Below are positions 33,428 through 46,280 of a stretch of 64,000 nt of DNA, piece after piece. The notes below the pieces were generated by a model, which had not been told where the DNA came from, ran no database searches, and saw only the letters and a program-made list of their open reading frames with translations. The DNA is from Hysterangium stoloniferum (taxonomy: Eukaryota; Basidiomycota; Agaricomycetes; Hysterangiales; Hysterangiaceae), in assembly GCA_015178975.1 (NCBI GenBank), contig WHVD01000195.1:1-64000 (forward strand), given 5' to 3'. Made by a program: the position numbers and the translations under genes. Within the stretch, counting starts at the first letter, position 1. The number at the start of each line of letters is the position of its first letter.

Positions 33428-36400
33428 CTAGTCGTCTACCTTGCGTTTTTTCCTCCTTCCTCCCCCTCCTCCCCCCTCCCTCTCTTCCTCCCTCTTCCTC
33501 CTCACGCCTGCAACTTTCAAACCTTCTCTTTTCTTCTCTCTCTCCCTACCCTCCCTCCCCTCCTCCTCCGCCTTCTTCTTCTTTGCCCATTTCTCCCGTC
33601 CCTGCTCCTTCTTCTCACGCCTCTTCTCCACCTTCTCCTTCTTCAAAGCCCGCATCTGCTGCAACAACGCCACAGCCTTCTTTTCCTCCGGCTCCATGAT
33701 GACGGCGCGTTTAACGAGATATGGTTGGCGTCGTTGTGGGCGTGTGATTTTTGGCTTTGATGAGAACGGTAATGAAGACTGAAGATTGCGTGGAATCTTG
33801 AGGGGGTTGAAACGTCGCGGTGGGCGGACGATGGGCTGTGTGACATGCAGCGAAAGAACTTAAGCATAAAGAAATGATAAACGATCGAGAAGGAAGCCTA
33901 ACGCACCTTGTACGTCGAATCCACTGTAAGTGGAGTCTTGAGTCCTTGGTCGCGACGCACTTGTCCAGTGAGTCGCATGCCTTTCCACTCCGTCTTCTCA
34001 GCAAGAAAAAGCGAAGTGACGGGGTTATAGAACCGCCTTGGCTGCACAGAGTACCATGCCCGCAAGAAAATAATATCTGTCAATGACCATTATTACCGAC
34101 TCGCAACCGAACCCGGACTGAACCACGCACCACTCATCAACACTTTATCCTCAAAACTCGCCCTAAACGCTCCTTCCGGCTTTGCGAGCGCCTTCTTGAC
34201 CTGACCCCTCACCCCACTCACAGTCCTCACACTCGCGCCTTCAAACCTCGCCACTTCCAGCGCACTTCCAAACATATCCTTCACAAATGCCGTATTCCGC
34301 CATATCTTATACGGCACACCAGTCAGCTTCAATTTCTTCACAATCTTCGCCGTACGATCAATGTCGAGAATCACACCAGTCGCGCTAATGCGAAAAGCCG
34401 CCGCTGACGAAGAGAGCGTGTTGAATGCACAGAAACCCGTTCCTGGGAGGGCGGCCGGCCCGTAGAACGACGCATAGCAATGCATGTGTTCGGGTGTGTA
34501 TTTGAGCATACGCATTCGGATGCTGTGATCGTCTAAAGCGTAGAGGGGAATGGTCTGGAATCGCCGCCAACCAAGGGAGATGATGAGCGGATCGTTTGTT
34601 TTGAGCGGGCGGACGAACCATCGGTGGCGCTTCACACGGGCTTGGACGATTCCCATGCGTTCCTCGGCCGGGAGAAGACCGCCAGCGATGAGGGGGTATG
34701 CAGGGTCGAAGTAGGTGACTAATTCATGTGGGACATTGTGTAGTTCAATCCGGACGTATGTCCCAGCGCGATGGCCCTCCACGAGTGAACGTGCGGCAGC
34801 GTCGAGTCCCTCGACCTCGGCGCGATTCAGAGCAAGCTGGGAAGCCATTTCAGCCTTTTTTTGTGTGTAGAAATCTTGGTCTTTATCATTGCCGTTATCG
34901 CCATCAGCATCGGAGTCACCGTCGTATTGCTCATCGAACTTGGCCTTGAGCGCGGCTTTTTTAAGGGAGAGTGCGGCAGGATCGGGGGGATTGGCAGGCT
35001 TCTGTGGGCTTGCCGCAGGTGCATCATCTTCAAGATCTTCAAACTCGCCGCCTTCCTCCTCGTAAGCCTCACCTCCATCAGCGACATCGCCTCCACCAGA
35101 GGGTCCGGTGATAAATAGATGCCGTATTGAATCCAGCAGTTCTTCATCCTCCCATGTTGCAAGAACCTTCGCATCATAAGGCTCCTTCGTCTGGTCAAAC
35201 GCCTCAGCATCGACATCGCCAGTTGATGGCGGCTTGATTTTGAAGAAGTCGTCATCTCCTTCTTCCGCACCCTGCACTTGCTGCTTATTTGACGACGTCG
35301 CCCCAGCAATAATCTGCTCCGGTGTGAGATCTGACTGATATATCAGTTTCATCCAATCCCGCTTGCGATGTGTCCGTGCGTTAAAGTCGGATAGCGCTTT
35401 GTTGACAAGGTTGGATTTCCATTGCGGAGCGTCCTCCTCGTCGCTTTCTAGTTCCTTCTCGCCATCATCGCCCTCGTCGCTAGCGATATCTCCACCGCCC
35501 TCGTCCTCGAACTCTGCACGCATTCCGTCGTCATCATACTCGCCCAAATCCGAGTCGCTAGATGCATAATCGGCCTCTTCTTGTATATCACGCTCAGGAG
35601 GAAAATTTTGAAACGCGCGAGGCGGTCGACGCATAGTTATACGCCCTGTGTTGACTAGCTCTTCACCCTCATCTTCTTTTTCTTCTGGGTTGGTATCATC
35701 CTCATCAGCATCTTCTTCTGAATCAGCTTCGGAGCCTAAACCCGAATCATTATCATCGTCATCCTCTTCGCCAGATCCGCCATCAACAACGAGAGGTGCA
35801 GCAGACGACCCAAAGAGACGTATATTGCTTTTTTTGATCCCATCGGCAAGACTAGTGCTTGCGTCTTGGAGATCTATGACCATACGTTCTCCTTCACCCT
35901 GTGGGACTAATTTGGATCGTCAGCTATACTAAATAATAATAATAATAAAGACAAATCACTCACTATCGTCTTCGCCTTCCTCCCCAGCCCGCCGGCTGAA
36001 ACTCCCCGGAACATTGATATACACAGCATCCTTGTCATACATCACCCCACCAACATCACTCATAGGAGCATGTATCAGTTTCATCTTATCACTGAGCTTC
36101 CGTCTTTTCTCACTATCGCTCGTAGGAAGTGGACATGGGTCATTGAGGGCAGTGACGCTAACGATGCTCAAGTCTCCGGCACCAGGGACATGTACTGTCA
36201 TGGTCGCCTTCAAGTTCGTCCCGCGAAGATACCCATAGAGTGTCACAATGCGATCACACTTTGGATGTAATCTGACCTCTTCTCGCGGTGTTATGTCTTC
36301 AATACGGTCCGCGAGGAGATAAGGATGGGTATTTCGGAAGACGAGCGGGCGGAATTTCATCACCGATATGAACCGGCTGAGATTTTGTATTTCTTGGTCG

Positions 36401-37224
36401 GGATAACGTCCGTTAAGCACGCCCGAGAGGTAAAAGAGTTTGGCGCCCTGGTATATTTCGGTCCAGAAACGCTTTTTGAGTGCCTTTTTCGTGGCTCGTT
36501 GTGTGGCGATTTTTTTGATAAGGTCGAGATGAGATAGGACGCCGATAACTTTGGGGAATCCGTGGGCTTGGAGGACGTTGAGAAATTCAAACGTTTCCTG
36601 GTATGATCGTTGGATATTAGAGCTGCTTTACAACGAAAAGGAGGTATAGACATGCCATTTCAAATCCAAAAGAGCCATCAATCATGAGAAGTACTAGGTC
36701 GGCAACTTTCCCGATGTCGATCATAGAGTTAAGGTCATTATTGCATTCGACGAATGTGAGACGGCGTTTCTTCCCGCTGACGACAGTGACCGGGCCCTTG
36801 ATCTCGTTTAATGAATGTTTCGTGTACCTCCTTATTAGGCTTCTCATCAGAGTAGTCTTTCCTACCTAAATGCCCCCGCGTAAGCAGAAAAACTGAAAAA
36901 GAAACATGGTACATACACCAGGGGGTCCAACAATTGCCACAACAACAGGTGGTGGTACATCATCAGGCGTACGATCAACCAGCGGCACATGCAATCGTGT
37001 TTGATCCCTTTCAACATTTCTACGACCTTGCCTTTCTGCCTTCCTTCCCGATTTCGGCGCAAACGCCTTCAAAGGAACAAAATAGTCAGTATCACTCGAG
37101 CAAAACTGTGCCCCAATATCACCTTTTCGTTAACACCCGAATTCCTTGCCTTCCCTTTTCCCTTTTTTTCGGCTTTCACGCCTGAGTGAGGAGTTCTATG
37201 GGGCTTTTGAGGCCTTTCCTCCAT
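33428..37224 (-). CDS. BMS1: Ribosome biogenesis GTPase BMS1
   Basis: The start is placed at ATG 37224 ([15 protein letters not shown]). Exon 1 (37224-37123) ends in NSGVNEK and joins to [16 protein letters not shown] at 37066. The GTP-binding loop is GPPG-VGKTT, split by an intron between 36917 and 36865. The GTPase core continues with [18 protein letters not shown], followed by the AARP2CN region ([19 protein letters not shown]). A long acidic central region lies at about 35,800-34,950. The C-terminal TSR1/BMS1-type region has [20 protein letters not shown] and, near 34,060, [17 protein letters not shown]. It ends in a very Lys/Arg/Glu-rich tail at 33428-33697. Bms1 acts in the nucleolar small-subunit processome with Rcl1. 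The gene appears intact. Confidence 0.96.
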
Positions 37225-39030
37225 ATCCGTGAAAAGTGAGGCAGTCACGTGACTACGTGAGGTCAGTTTTGACGTAAGCCGTGTCTTCCGAAGCCAAAGA
37301 TTTGATGATCCGTATTCCCGGGTATTTTCCGAAAGTCGACTTTTCTAAATAAAAAAATCCAAAACACACAGTGTCCGGAAAATTGGTATATTTTATTTTT
37401 GTGCCTTATTCCTCTGCCAACCCGCAATACTAAGGCGAAGCAAGCCCAGGCATCACCTCACCTCACTTTCAAGTAGTTGATGGGAGGTTTTCTCGATTTA
37501 ATTGAATGAAGGAGCGAGCATACTTGATCTGAATAAATGCGAGTGAGTAGAAAGGAGAAGCTCAAAGAGTCCCAACGGGGGCCAAGGTGAGGAACAGCAA
37601 CAAACTTAAAACGCTATAAGCATAAATGCCGTGGTGCTGTTTAACTACGTCAACAGTTGTGTCTAATATGGAGGATGTTTTCAAGGTTTCAGTGGGTCTT
37701 AGTAGGGAAGACTTTCCTTGAAACCGTCCCCTTGCTCGAATCCCACACTGACGTTTCGGGTCGTGCGTAAATCGGCTTCCTCTAGTGACAACATTACACC
37801 TAGTATGCAAAATATACCTTTTATATATCACACTATTAGACATACAACCCAGACGAGAGACGGCAACGCTGCCTTACCCAACATGGCTCCACAAAAAAAA
37901 ATAGCTGAAATCGATGAACAAACCTGGAGGAGTGCCGCCGACGTCCAATATCCCAGGGTATACTTCCCAAAGAGGCGTGGCGGTGTAACCGTAAGACTGA
38001 ATTAAATTTGAAATTCTCGTTTATTTAATTATTTCATAATCTTTACGTTGATGAGGTGCTGTATCCCATGCGGACGTGGAAATATCCGGCTATGCTAAGC
38101 ACCTAGTTCTCCCAGCGATAATACCGGCAGAGTCTAGGGTCAACCAATTAGTAGTCTGTACCTTGACCGTACCTCATAAAAGCCTAAAAGAATAGCGTGA
38201 CTGGTACGATTATATCTAATTAATCAGATAAGGCTGATACCTATTCCTAGTAAAATTTAATACACAAGTCGCCGGTGGCTCGAAGTAACCCAAAATCCTC
38301 ATGCGACTAGTCAGATGTCTCGTAAACACTTGGCTTCCACTGAAATTACATGAGGAGCGCTATATGTCGTGTCATGCTCCAACCTAGGCTTCTTCAATGT
38401 TCACCAGTGCACCAGTGGCGATTCAGAAATCAGGGATGCGCACGAGGCATACTTCCGCAACCTCCGAAGACTTCGGCGGCTCCTCTGATACCCCAATGAA
38501 TTGCGATGATCCCCGTTTCAAATAAAGTCTTCCATTTCATGGATTTCAAGAACATTCGACCCCGTTACGAGCTTCGGGCACTCGTGATCCAACTAATCGA
38601 CAACCGGTCTCACTAGCCGAACTGATCTCTCTTAAGGCTGCCGGCAATCATGCCCGAAGAAAATATCTTGCAAGCTGATAGCCATGGGAAATTGGAATTA
38701 ACAGTAATTGTCTCTGGTGGCGTGGTGTTCGAAGGAAACAGATACCTCTCCGTTTGCTCCCCTCCTGACTGACAGTTAGCGGGAACCGGAATTAACGGTG
38801 GATGCCCGTGGTGGCGTGAAAGAATGAATGCAGAATGTCGAGAACAAAATTATTCTACGATTCTTTATTAGGGATCGAATCTCATTACGCCAAGTATCGG
38901 CTGATCTTCGCAAACCTAAAGATATGTACGTGGTAAATCAATTGACTCCTTCAACACCTGACGTAGATCAACCGACGCAGATATAAAGGTACACAGACTT
39001 CCGCGAGAGGCAGGAGCCCGACATTTGCCA
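37225..39030. other. Intergenic, no confident gene (about 1.8 kb)
   Basis: A 40-codon frame with ATG at 37884 (MAPQKKIAEIDEQTW...) ends in a possible splice donor (ACC|GTAAGA), so it could be the first exon of a small gene, but no second exon was found. Two diverged copies of a roughly 40-bp segment lie near 38685-38728 and 38780-38822 (GGGAAnnGGAATTAACnGT...GGTGGCGTG). Nothing else is recognised. Confidence 0.35.
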
Positions 39031-40904
39031 ATGACTTGTGAACGAACGTCCCTACTTCAAAATGAAGAACGCGGTGAACAACACAACGATGCACATACGA
39101 GTAACCCCGGGCAGATCCTAGACTCTCCAACCCCATTGCCCTGGAAGTCCCTATCAGTTATATTGATGTTAGTTGTAGTTCAGCCTGTAGGCTTTGAGAT
39201 CGTTTTCCCCTTTGTCAATCAGATGATTCTGGAGATTGGAGTCGTTACTGACCCTGAACGTGTGGGATTCTACTCTGGTCTGATAGAGTCCATCTTTTCA
39301 GCTATGAGCTTTATCACTAGTATGTCCTCCGCTCATACACTCTCGACCTAGTTACATTCTTAGTTTGCCGTCCTTCAGTAATGCCCGCAGGTTACCTCGC
39401 TGACAGGATAGGTCGTAAGCCGGTTGTGCTCTGTGGGACATTAGGGCTTGGTTTATCTATCGCATTGTTCGGCATGAGTAGAACGTTGCTGGCCATGATC
39501 CTTTCGAGATGTATTGGAGGCGCTTTGGGTGGTGTTTGGGCATGCACAAAAACCATGGTTGCTGAACAAACTGATATAACAAACCAAGCTCGTGCTTTTC
39601 AGTGGTTATCGGTTAGTTTGCCATGTTGATCTGTTAGTTTCGTCACTGCTACATATCGAAAAGATTTCATATCGTGTAGGACAAATAGTTGGTCTTCCTC
39701 TTGGCGGTCTTCTAGCACATCCCGAACGCCATTTTTCGCTTTTCCAATCCAAGTTCTGGTTTGACTATCCTTTCGCCCTACCTTGCTTCCTGGCATCTGC
39801 GTTCGCCATATGCGCTGTTGCTGCCGGATACCTTACTTTAGAAGAGGTATATACCAATCATGACTAGCGAGGAAAAGCCTCTGACCCTCCGTCAGACGCT
39901 AAAATCCAAGAAAAAAACCACCAGAGGCTATGGCTCGACTTCAAGCGAACCACCACACGCTGCTTTACTAGTACATGATAATATTTCGACAACAGATAAA
40001 ATGTCACTCAGATCAGTTCTCAACCCGTATACCATTTCTATTCTCTTCGGTTGTATCGGTATGTGTCTAGCGTCAGAGTGCCTGTTTTCCATGTGCGTCA
40101 ACTAAACACAACATTCGCGTTATAGCCTACTTATATCTATTACAGATTCCCTCTATTTTCTTTCACCCCTATCACATCGGGTGGCTTGGGGCTAAGTGAG
40201 GGAGCCATTGGAGTACAGATGGCCATCCGTGGCATCTTTAATGTGGGCACTATGCCTTTCTATTCGACTCTACGGCAGTACTTCGGTGGCACAGTCCGCT
40301 TTTATCGTGTGGCCATGTGTCTCTGGCCAGTTTCGATACTCTGCATGCCACTACTCAATTTCTTGGCAAGATCGGCGGGCACTGAGTCCTGGACATTCAA
40401 TATTGCTTTAGGATTTTTTTTCCTTGTGTGGGCATTCGGTGGATATTCGTGGAGTGAGTGTGTCAATAATCGGTGGATCATTCCTATCGTTTAGCTCTTT
40501 TACGAATTATTTCTCAACAGTAAGCATCTATATCATGGTCACGGATGCGGCCCCTTCTGCCAGTGCATTATCGACTCTTAACGTAAATATCCTCCGTTCC
40601 TCATGCGGGAAAGGCTTCTAAAAACCTCTTATAGGGTATATCACAGATGGCTATTGTCTTGCCTCAAGCCATTGGCCCTGCATGTGTGACGTCTCTTTTC
40701 GCGTTCTCTATAAAAAGCGGAATTGCTGGTGGAAACCTCGTATGGATTGTTATGTTTGTGCTCAGTATGTTGCAATCGTCATTCACCACACCCTGCTATT
40801 CAAGCTCATTTTTTTTTCTTCCAATAGCATGCAGCGCAGCTATCCATAGCATGACCATCCGCGAACCAACCTCTAACTGGAGGAAAGAAGAGCAAAAAAC
40901 CTGA
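39031..40904 (+). CDS. Major facilitator superfamily transporter (DHA1/TetA-like)
   Basis: The first ATG of the frame is at 39031 (MTCERTSLLQNEERG). Several short introns are needed, for example after 39319 and near 39610, 39850, 40080, 40455 and 40585. Transmembrane helix 1 is SLSVILMLVVVQPVGFEIVFPF. The MFS motif A between helices 2 and 3 is GYLADRIGRKPVVLCG. Further pieces, ILSRCIGGALGGVWACTKTM and VGQIVGLPLGGLLAHP, cover helices 4-5. A central hydrophilic loop (SKKKTTRGYGSTSSEPPH) separates the two six-helix halves. The C-terminal half includes PQAIGPACVTSLFAFSI. This family comprises proton-driven exporters of drugs or small metabolites; the substrate is unknown. It appears intact when spliced. 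Confidence 0.85.
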
Positions 40905-41508
40905 CTCGCTTGTGTCGAAGCAACCCCAGGCGAAACGATTGTTATATCTCATGGAGCTCCTTGACTTTTTTATCTAGACAAAAACCCGGGTTTGTACCAA
41001 ACTATCCCTTATCGTTGTAATGTTACATAGCTTGGTGGCGGCCTCAGAACAGAAATTGGTACATATGTGCTTATTGATTGACGTTTTTTGACTATATAGA
41101 GAATAGGTACCAACTTGATAGTGATCATACAGGAGAGACTGTGACGTTAGGCTTTTTGTTGACTTCGCATCGCCACTTGGTAGTCGTGAAGTTGAACCAG
41201 GACAGGTTCTGGCTTTGTTCCTACTACAGTTCCGTCAATGAAAATACAAAATATTTACCTCTTTACTATAACTCATTGGTATCCCTTCAATCACTTCAGT
41301 CCGCTCTGATATCAGACATTAGTTATTATTCATCAGCAGTCGTTCATTTCATCTACAAATTACAGTACATTCACTTTGATTCAGTACACGACCCGGGTCG
41401 AAGAAAAAACACCACACGACTAGTCATACACTCCTCCAAAAGCGAACAGTTCTATATTCATTGTGATCAGTAGTTTGATAACAGCCATTACAACCTGGGC
41501 CTCTACAC
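40905..41508. other. Intergenic region between MFS gene and RdRP copy A
   Basis: A 131-codon plus-strand frame at 41078-41473 (starting at ATG-less or ATG-poor context) shows Tyr/Ser-rich composition and no recognisable domain. It is not supported as a gene. Confidence 0.35.
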
Positions 41509-44500
41509 CTAAGATTCGAGAGCTTTTATTGCTTCGAATATGGCACGCAATGCGACGAAACCAAAACTTCTCGCTCCGAAGACATCTTTCTTACTCTGTG
41601 ATACAAACCAAGCCATCCAAGCACGATTTGCCCAATCTTTAATAGATTCGTCCGCACTGCCCTCCAATTCCTTCAACATGCGTTGAACAAGAACACCGCT
41701 CTCAACTCGCATGGAAATCATGTTGTCTCTCCTTAGTCGAGCTTGGGCGGATTTCGCGATTATTGTGCCAATCAAAACTTCCTCTTCTGAAAGTCTCCTG
41801 ATTGCATATCTGGAGAGTGAGTGTTGAAAGCATATGTTTTCAAGTTCTGCAGCAAAAAGATCGAACAGATCTGAAATAGACGCGGCCGTGTCCTTGTTGT
41901 ACACCAGATCGACAACTGAAGATAATTTACGTTGAAGGCGAATCGAGATGGGATCTTTAAGATTCCTCGAGCCGCCAAGTGAAAGATTTGCCAACTTGTC
42001 CTCAGTACTATTTTTTCCTTTGCGTTTACGGCGTGGTTGAGCCCTTGTTTCGTAGTTCGATCCTGAAAGGACGGGAAGATCGATTGCTCGGAAAAGTTTT
42101 CCTAAGATGCTCTGGGATTCGTAATAATTGGCATTTCCCGCGATGTTAATTTCTGGAGCATTCCAGTCCGGCCTGACATGAACGTCCGATTGTGGGATTT
42201 TCTCAATTGGAACCGGGATACCATTTTTTGGGAAGTCCACAGCCCAGCTATGTAACCCAGCTAATTTGGCGCAGTCAGGATCGAAAATTCCCTTTCGATC
42301 GGCGATCAAGAGGAAATTGGTGGCCACCATGCCCAGCCTTCACATCTTTTCGATCAGTAGCTATAATAACTGGGGGTAAACTTCACATACATGTCATTAT
42401 TTACGAAGTCGACGATAAAATCGGCAACATCGTTAATATTGCTTTGACAACCCTCTGGCAGTAGTTTCCTTGGCGTTGGACTATATTCTCCAGGTGCCAC
42501 AATTCTAGGCGGGTGCAGTTCGACCATCGGAACCAGGTCGTATTCATCCCCATCCAAATCCGACCCACTAAGCTGGTTCGGGAGAGGACGGTCACCTGTA
42601 TACCAATGAGAACTGGCGTTCCGCAATCCATCCAACTAACCTCGTTGAGAAAATACGAGACAATTGACTAGATGCCTGAGAGGAGAAGAAGCTTTCGGTT
42701 CGCCGATAGCTTCAGCGATTTGTACATCACCTGGGTGAATTGTAGGCGATTTTGATACCAAGATGCGCCCTTTGAGATATTCAGGTCGCGAACCCTCCCC
42801 TCTGATAATACAAGCTAGAAAAAGAGAAATGTTTCAAGCTCTGAGGTATGTTAAGAGCTTTGAGGACGATTACCATATATCTCGTGAGGTCGAAGAATGT
42901 TATGGACATCGACAACTCCGACAAGTTTCCAGCACTCCGGAACGGGGATTCGAGCCTTAAATTTAAGTTCACGCAGCACATGGTGGACTGCAAACTTCAA
43001 ACACCGGTCCACAAAGACATCCCTGAAACCTACGGTGGTTGCGGTTGGGTCAAGTGAGATACCCAGCTTCCTCAAATTTAAAAAAGTAGATGTTAGTGCG
43101 AATGATGCTCCCATCCCATGCGTCTCAAGGAGCTCCGCAGAACTCTTCAGAGATCTTGTTGCTTGCTCCGTTTGCTGGACCGCGTTCTTTTGTAATTGGA
43201 GAAAAATTCGTTCACCAACGCCTAATCCCGCAAGAATCATGATGAGAGGCCGGTTTAGGAAGAACTTGATCGGCTTGTCGAATGAACGCGCAATTTCAAC
43301 ATCGTTATGGTGAATGGATTCAAACTTTATCATGGATGGTCGAAGGCCGAGCTGTAGGCCAGAAAGAGTAGGATCGACAGAAATGACCCCTTTTGCTCCC
43401 TGGATTCTAATCTGAAAAGCACTAGGTGTACGTCTAGACCGGTTTCTTCCACCTCCATTTGTAGACAGGGCATCTTGAATTGCAACTGCCATTTCTCGTG
43501 ACATAGGTCCGTTGCCATCAGAAAAACAGAAACCGTTCCGTTTGATGTCAGGGAGTTTGAATATTTGATCAACCTCCACAAAGACTGAAGACTCAGTGGC
43601 GGTGAAAGCTTGAGACAGTCGAGCTGCGTATCGCGCTGGACAACGCATAAGTTCAGTTTCCTTCGACCAATCCGACCCAATAGAATTGCGAATGAACTCC
43701 GCTGTTATACGTCGACCTTTCGAATCCTGGAACGGGTGGACAAACCATACTGTGTACTGTTTCAACGCGGATTGAGAATAGGCTAGGAACTCGAACCTAG
43801 AAGAGTAGTAGATCAGGCAATTGGTCTAAGGCTCGTCATTCGGAGACTCACTTGCGACCGCACAACTCAAATCCCTTCTTTAAAATTCGTCCGACCCGGA
43901 GCTCCACAAAGGGAGGACCGTCAACTTCACGACGATCAAACCGAAATCCAGTCTGGCCGTCCTCATCCGTCCAAGAGACTCTTAAAAATGAGTCGTGGTT
44001 TTTCGGATATTGTCGCAAAATACGATTGGAAGTATCGGGAAATGGACCTCCTAGCACCATTCCGCTTGGTGTAAAAGCCACATGGAGACATTGAAAAAGT
44101 CTCGGGCCGTGATCAGGCGGCTTCTGGAGCATTTTATTCCGTGCCACTTCATTTCTAGCTTCTATAAAACATGCCTCACACGTCTCTCCGTCCTCATTAT
44201 TCCAAAGCCTGCGAAGATCAGACCCGAACTGTTTGACTACTTTCTCGGTTTGCTCCGGGCCACGATCACGGAGTACTTGAGAAATATGAGGCTGAATATC
44301 CAGCAGTTCTCTTGCGTCCAGTCGTTGATCCCTTATTAGCATTTCGCATTGAAATGCAACACTCCAGGGAAGAGCAGCGATGCGAGCTCTTACTTTGTCC
44401 AGTACCGCTGGTGAAAAGCGTCCTTCTCTAGTGATTGTATGTGTGCGATCACCAACATGAAGCCCCGCGACTTCTGCCATGCGTATAAACTCGGCGAGGT

Positions 44501-45311
44501 CCGTGGGAGAAGGACAAACCAATCTTATTATGTTCCACGTGAATGGACCTACCAGTTTGTGGGAATCGTTCAGACCATCAAGTTTCTGGCGTTTGACCGA
44601 CGACCTGGATATTGCAGGAACATTTGGAGTACTGGCCCTTTCATAAGAAGGCGGTAGTTCCAAAAAGAACACAAGGCTTCTGGAAGAATTGTCAACCTCC
44701 ACCACTTGAATGCGTGAGTAACGCATGGCAATCATGTCAGTAAACGGTTGTAGGGCCCTTTCTACAACTACTTCTCGTGTGTCTTCTTTAAAACGAAGGC
44801 GGTATGTAACAGCTTGATCCTGTCTGTCTTCTTTCTTCCACTCCCACTCTACGGAATATGAAAAGTCGCGACATGACCACAAGTACTGAACATCTCTGAG
44901 GCGAACTACACCACTGAGATTGTGCTCTCTAGCCTGAGTCTCGCGGATGGCGTTGGGGTTTCGGTATGGCATTAGACGTATTTCTCCCAAGACATCAGGC
45001 CGGGGACTTCGGTTGCTTCGCCCAAAGGTAATTTGGCGACTGTGACCTTCAAGCTTTGCGGATCTGTATCCATTGCAGAATAGTCGTAAAAATTCCTCCC
45101 CGATTGCCGTGCTGGGCAACGTCAATGAACCACTGCCTGAATGTGGATGGCGACGGTATTTTTTGTCGGGTAACAGATGAACTTTGAAGTTGATGAGAGT
45201 CCCAGAGGGAGCGTGCTGCGTAAATGGTGGATTGTGTAGCACACGTGCCAACTCAAGCGTAAGGGTAGTGTCATCCACCATATACGGGATATCTCGCATG
45301 AATACATCCAT
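41509..45311 (-). CDS. RNA-dependent RNA polymerase, copy A (QDE-1/RDR class)
   Basis: Five exons join in frame: 45311-43852, 43796-42874, 42814-42641, 42595-42391 and 42337-41509, giving 1196 residues. I chose ATG 45311 (MDVFMRDIPYMVDD) because copies B and C start at the same point. The N-terminal half begins with an RRM-like segment. The RdRP domain includes FCFSDGNGPMSREMA and FQIRIQGAKGVISVDP. The catalytic loop SGSDLDGDEYDL holds the DxDGD aspartates at residues 865-869 (42560-42546). Such enzymes copy RNA into dsRNA for Dicer/Argonaute silencing. Copy A is the most diverged of three tandem paralogs. The last splice acceptor (CATCTTTT...GAAG) is inferred from all three copies; using an upstream AG would introduce a stop. 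Confidence 0.95.
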
Positions 45312-45536
45312 AATTTGAAAGTACTGTGAATCATTCAGATGCACAAATGTCCATAGTGGTGTCAGGGTTGTAGACTTACGATGTGCTAAGCCAAGTTAGA
45401 GAGGCGGTTGACCATGTATCTGAGGAGGACCAGTGGCACAGCGATTAAATTGATCGAGACACAGCGCTAAGGCCCGTTAAACTCTGACTACTTCTGAAAG
45501 ATAGCAAAGACATTAAATAATACCGCGGACAACACA

Positions 45537-45743
45537 ATGCCTGATATGTTCACCGGCGCTGGAACTAACGTTTCTACCGCGTTTCGACGATATTCCGATA
45601 TCGAAGTTTTGGCACTTGACATCGAGGCTTGCGCACGTGCCGCAGATCGCTGTATCGAGAATTTAGATTCTGCGCCTAGATCCTGGATCCGAAAACAACT
45701 TAGGGATCACGCAGCGAAATTAATTCACAGAGATCATGTTTAA
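45537..45743 (+). CDS. Small open frame between RdRP copies A and B
   Basis: A 68-codon frame opens with ATG at 45537 and reads MPDMFTGAGTNVSTAF, then acidic/Cys-containing helical-looking sequence (DIEACARAADRCIENLD) and a basic C-terminus. It is divergent from RdRP copy A. No family was recognised, and no equivalent was seen upstream of copies B or C. It could be a small gene, a first exon or chance. Confidence 0.25.
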   Translation: MPDMFTGAGTNVSTAFRRYSDIEVLALDIEACARAADRCIENLDSAPRSWIRKQLRDHAAKLIHRDHV

Positions 45744-46280
45744 AGTAGGGAAACATGTTTCTAGTAAGTATCCGTATCCGTTGCATGTGCAGTCCGGGTT
45801 GGTCCTGCATCAGGAGAACGTTCTTGTACTTACTTCTTCGGGATGGACCCATGACTAGATAACAGTTCTTCGCAAAGCTATGCAGATCACTATATCATAT
45901 CATTTTCCATGCACGCCACTATGTAGCGCGCGGTCTGCCGTGTTCCCACAGGAAACCTTCGAATTTCAAATAATAAAGGAGAGTTCTCAGCTTTCCGAGT
46001 CTAGTAGATGAATTAAGGCCATTTGTCCTTCGAGAAACGGGGCACGAGAAATTCTAGCCTGGAGCCAAATCAGTGTTCATGTAAATATAGACCATACAAT
46101 ACTTATCATGTTCAAAGTTTAGTTTAAGTACGGTTCGGAATTTGGGTATTAAGCTTAGTATATTAACCATCAACATGGTTTTATATCGGATATATAGCGG
46201 CCTAGGGACAATACATCGCTATTCTAGCGACAGCTGCCTGTAATGCTGAATCCACCACACATTTTTAGAAAACATATAAA

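Noticed and set aside
33441..33782. 113-codon plus-strand frame rich in Ser, Pro and Phe
   Set aside because: It is the antisense of the Lys/Glu-rich tail of BMS1.
34827..35309. 160-codon minus-strand frame inside BMS1
   Set aside because: It is an alternative frame of the acidic region of BMS1; its Arg/Met-rich composition is a by-product of Asp/Glu codons.
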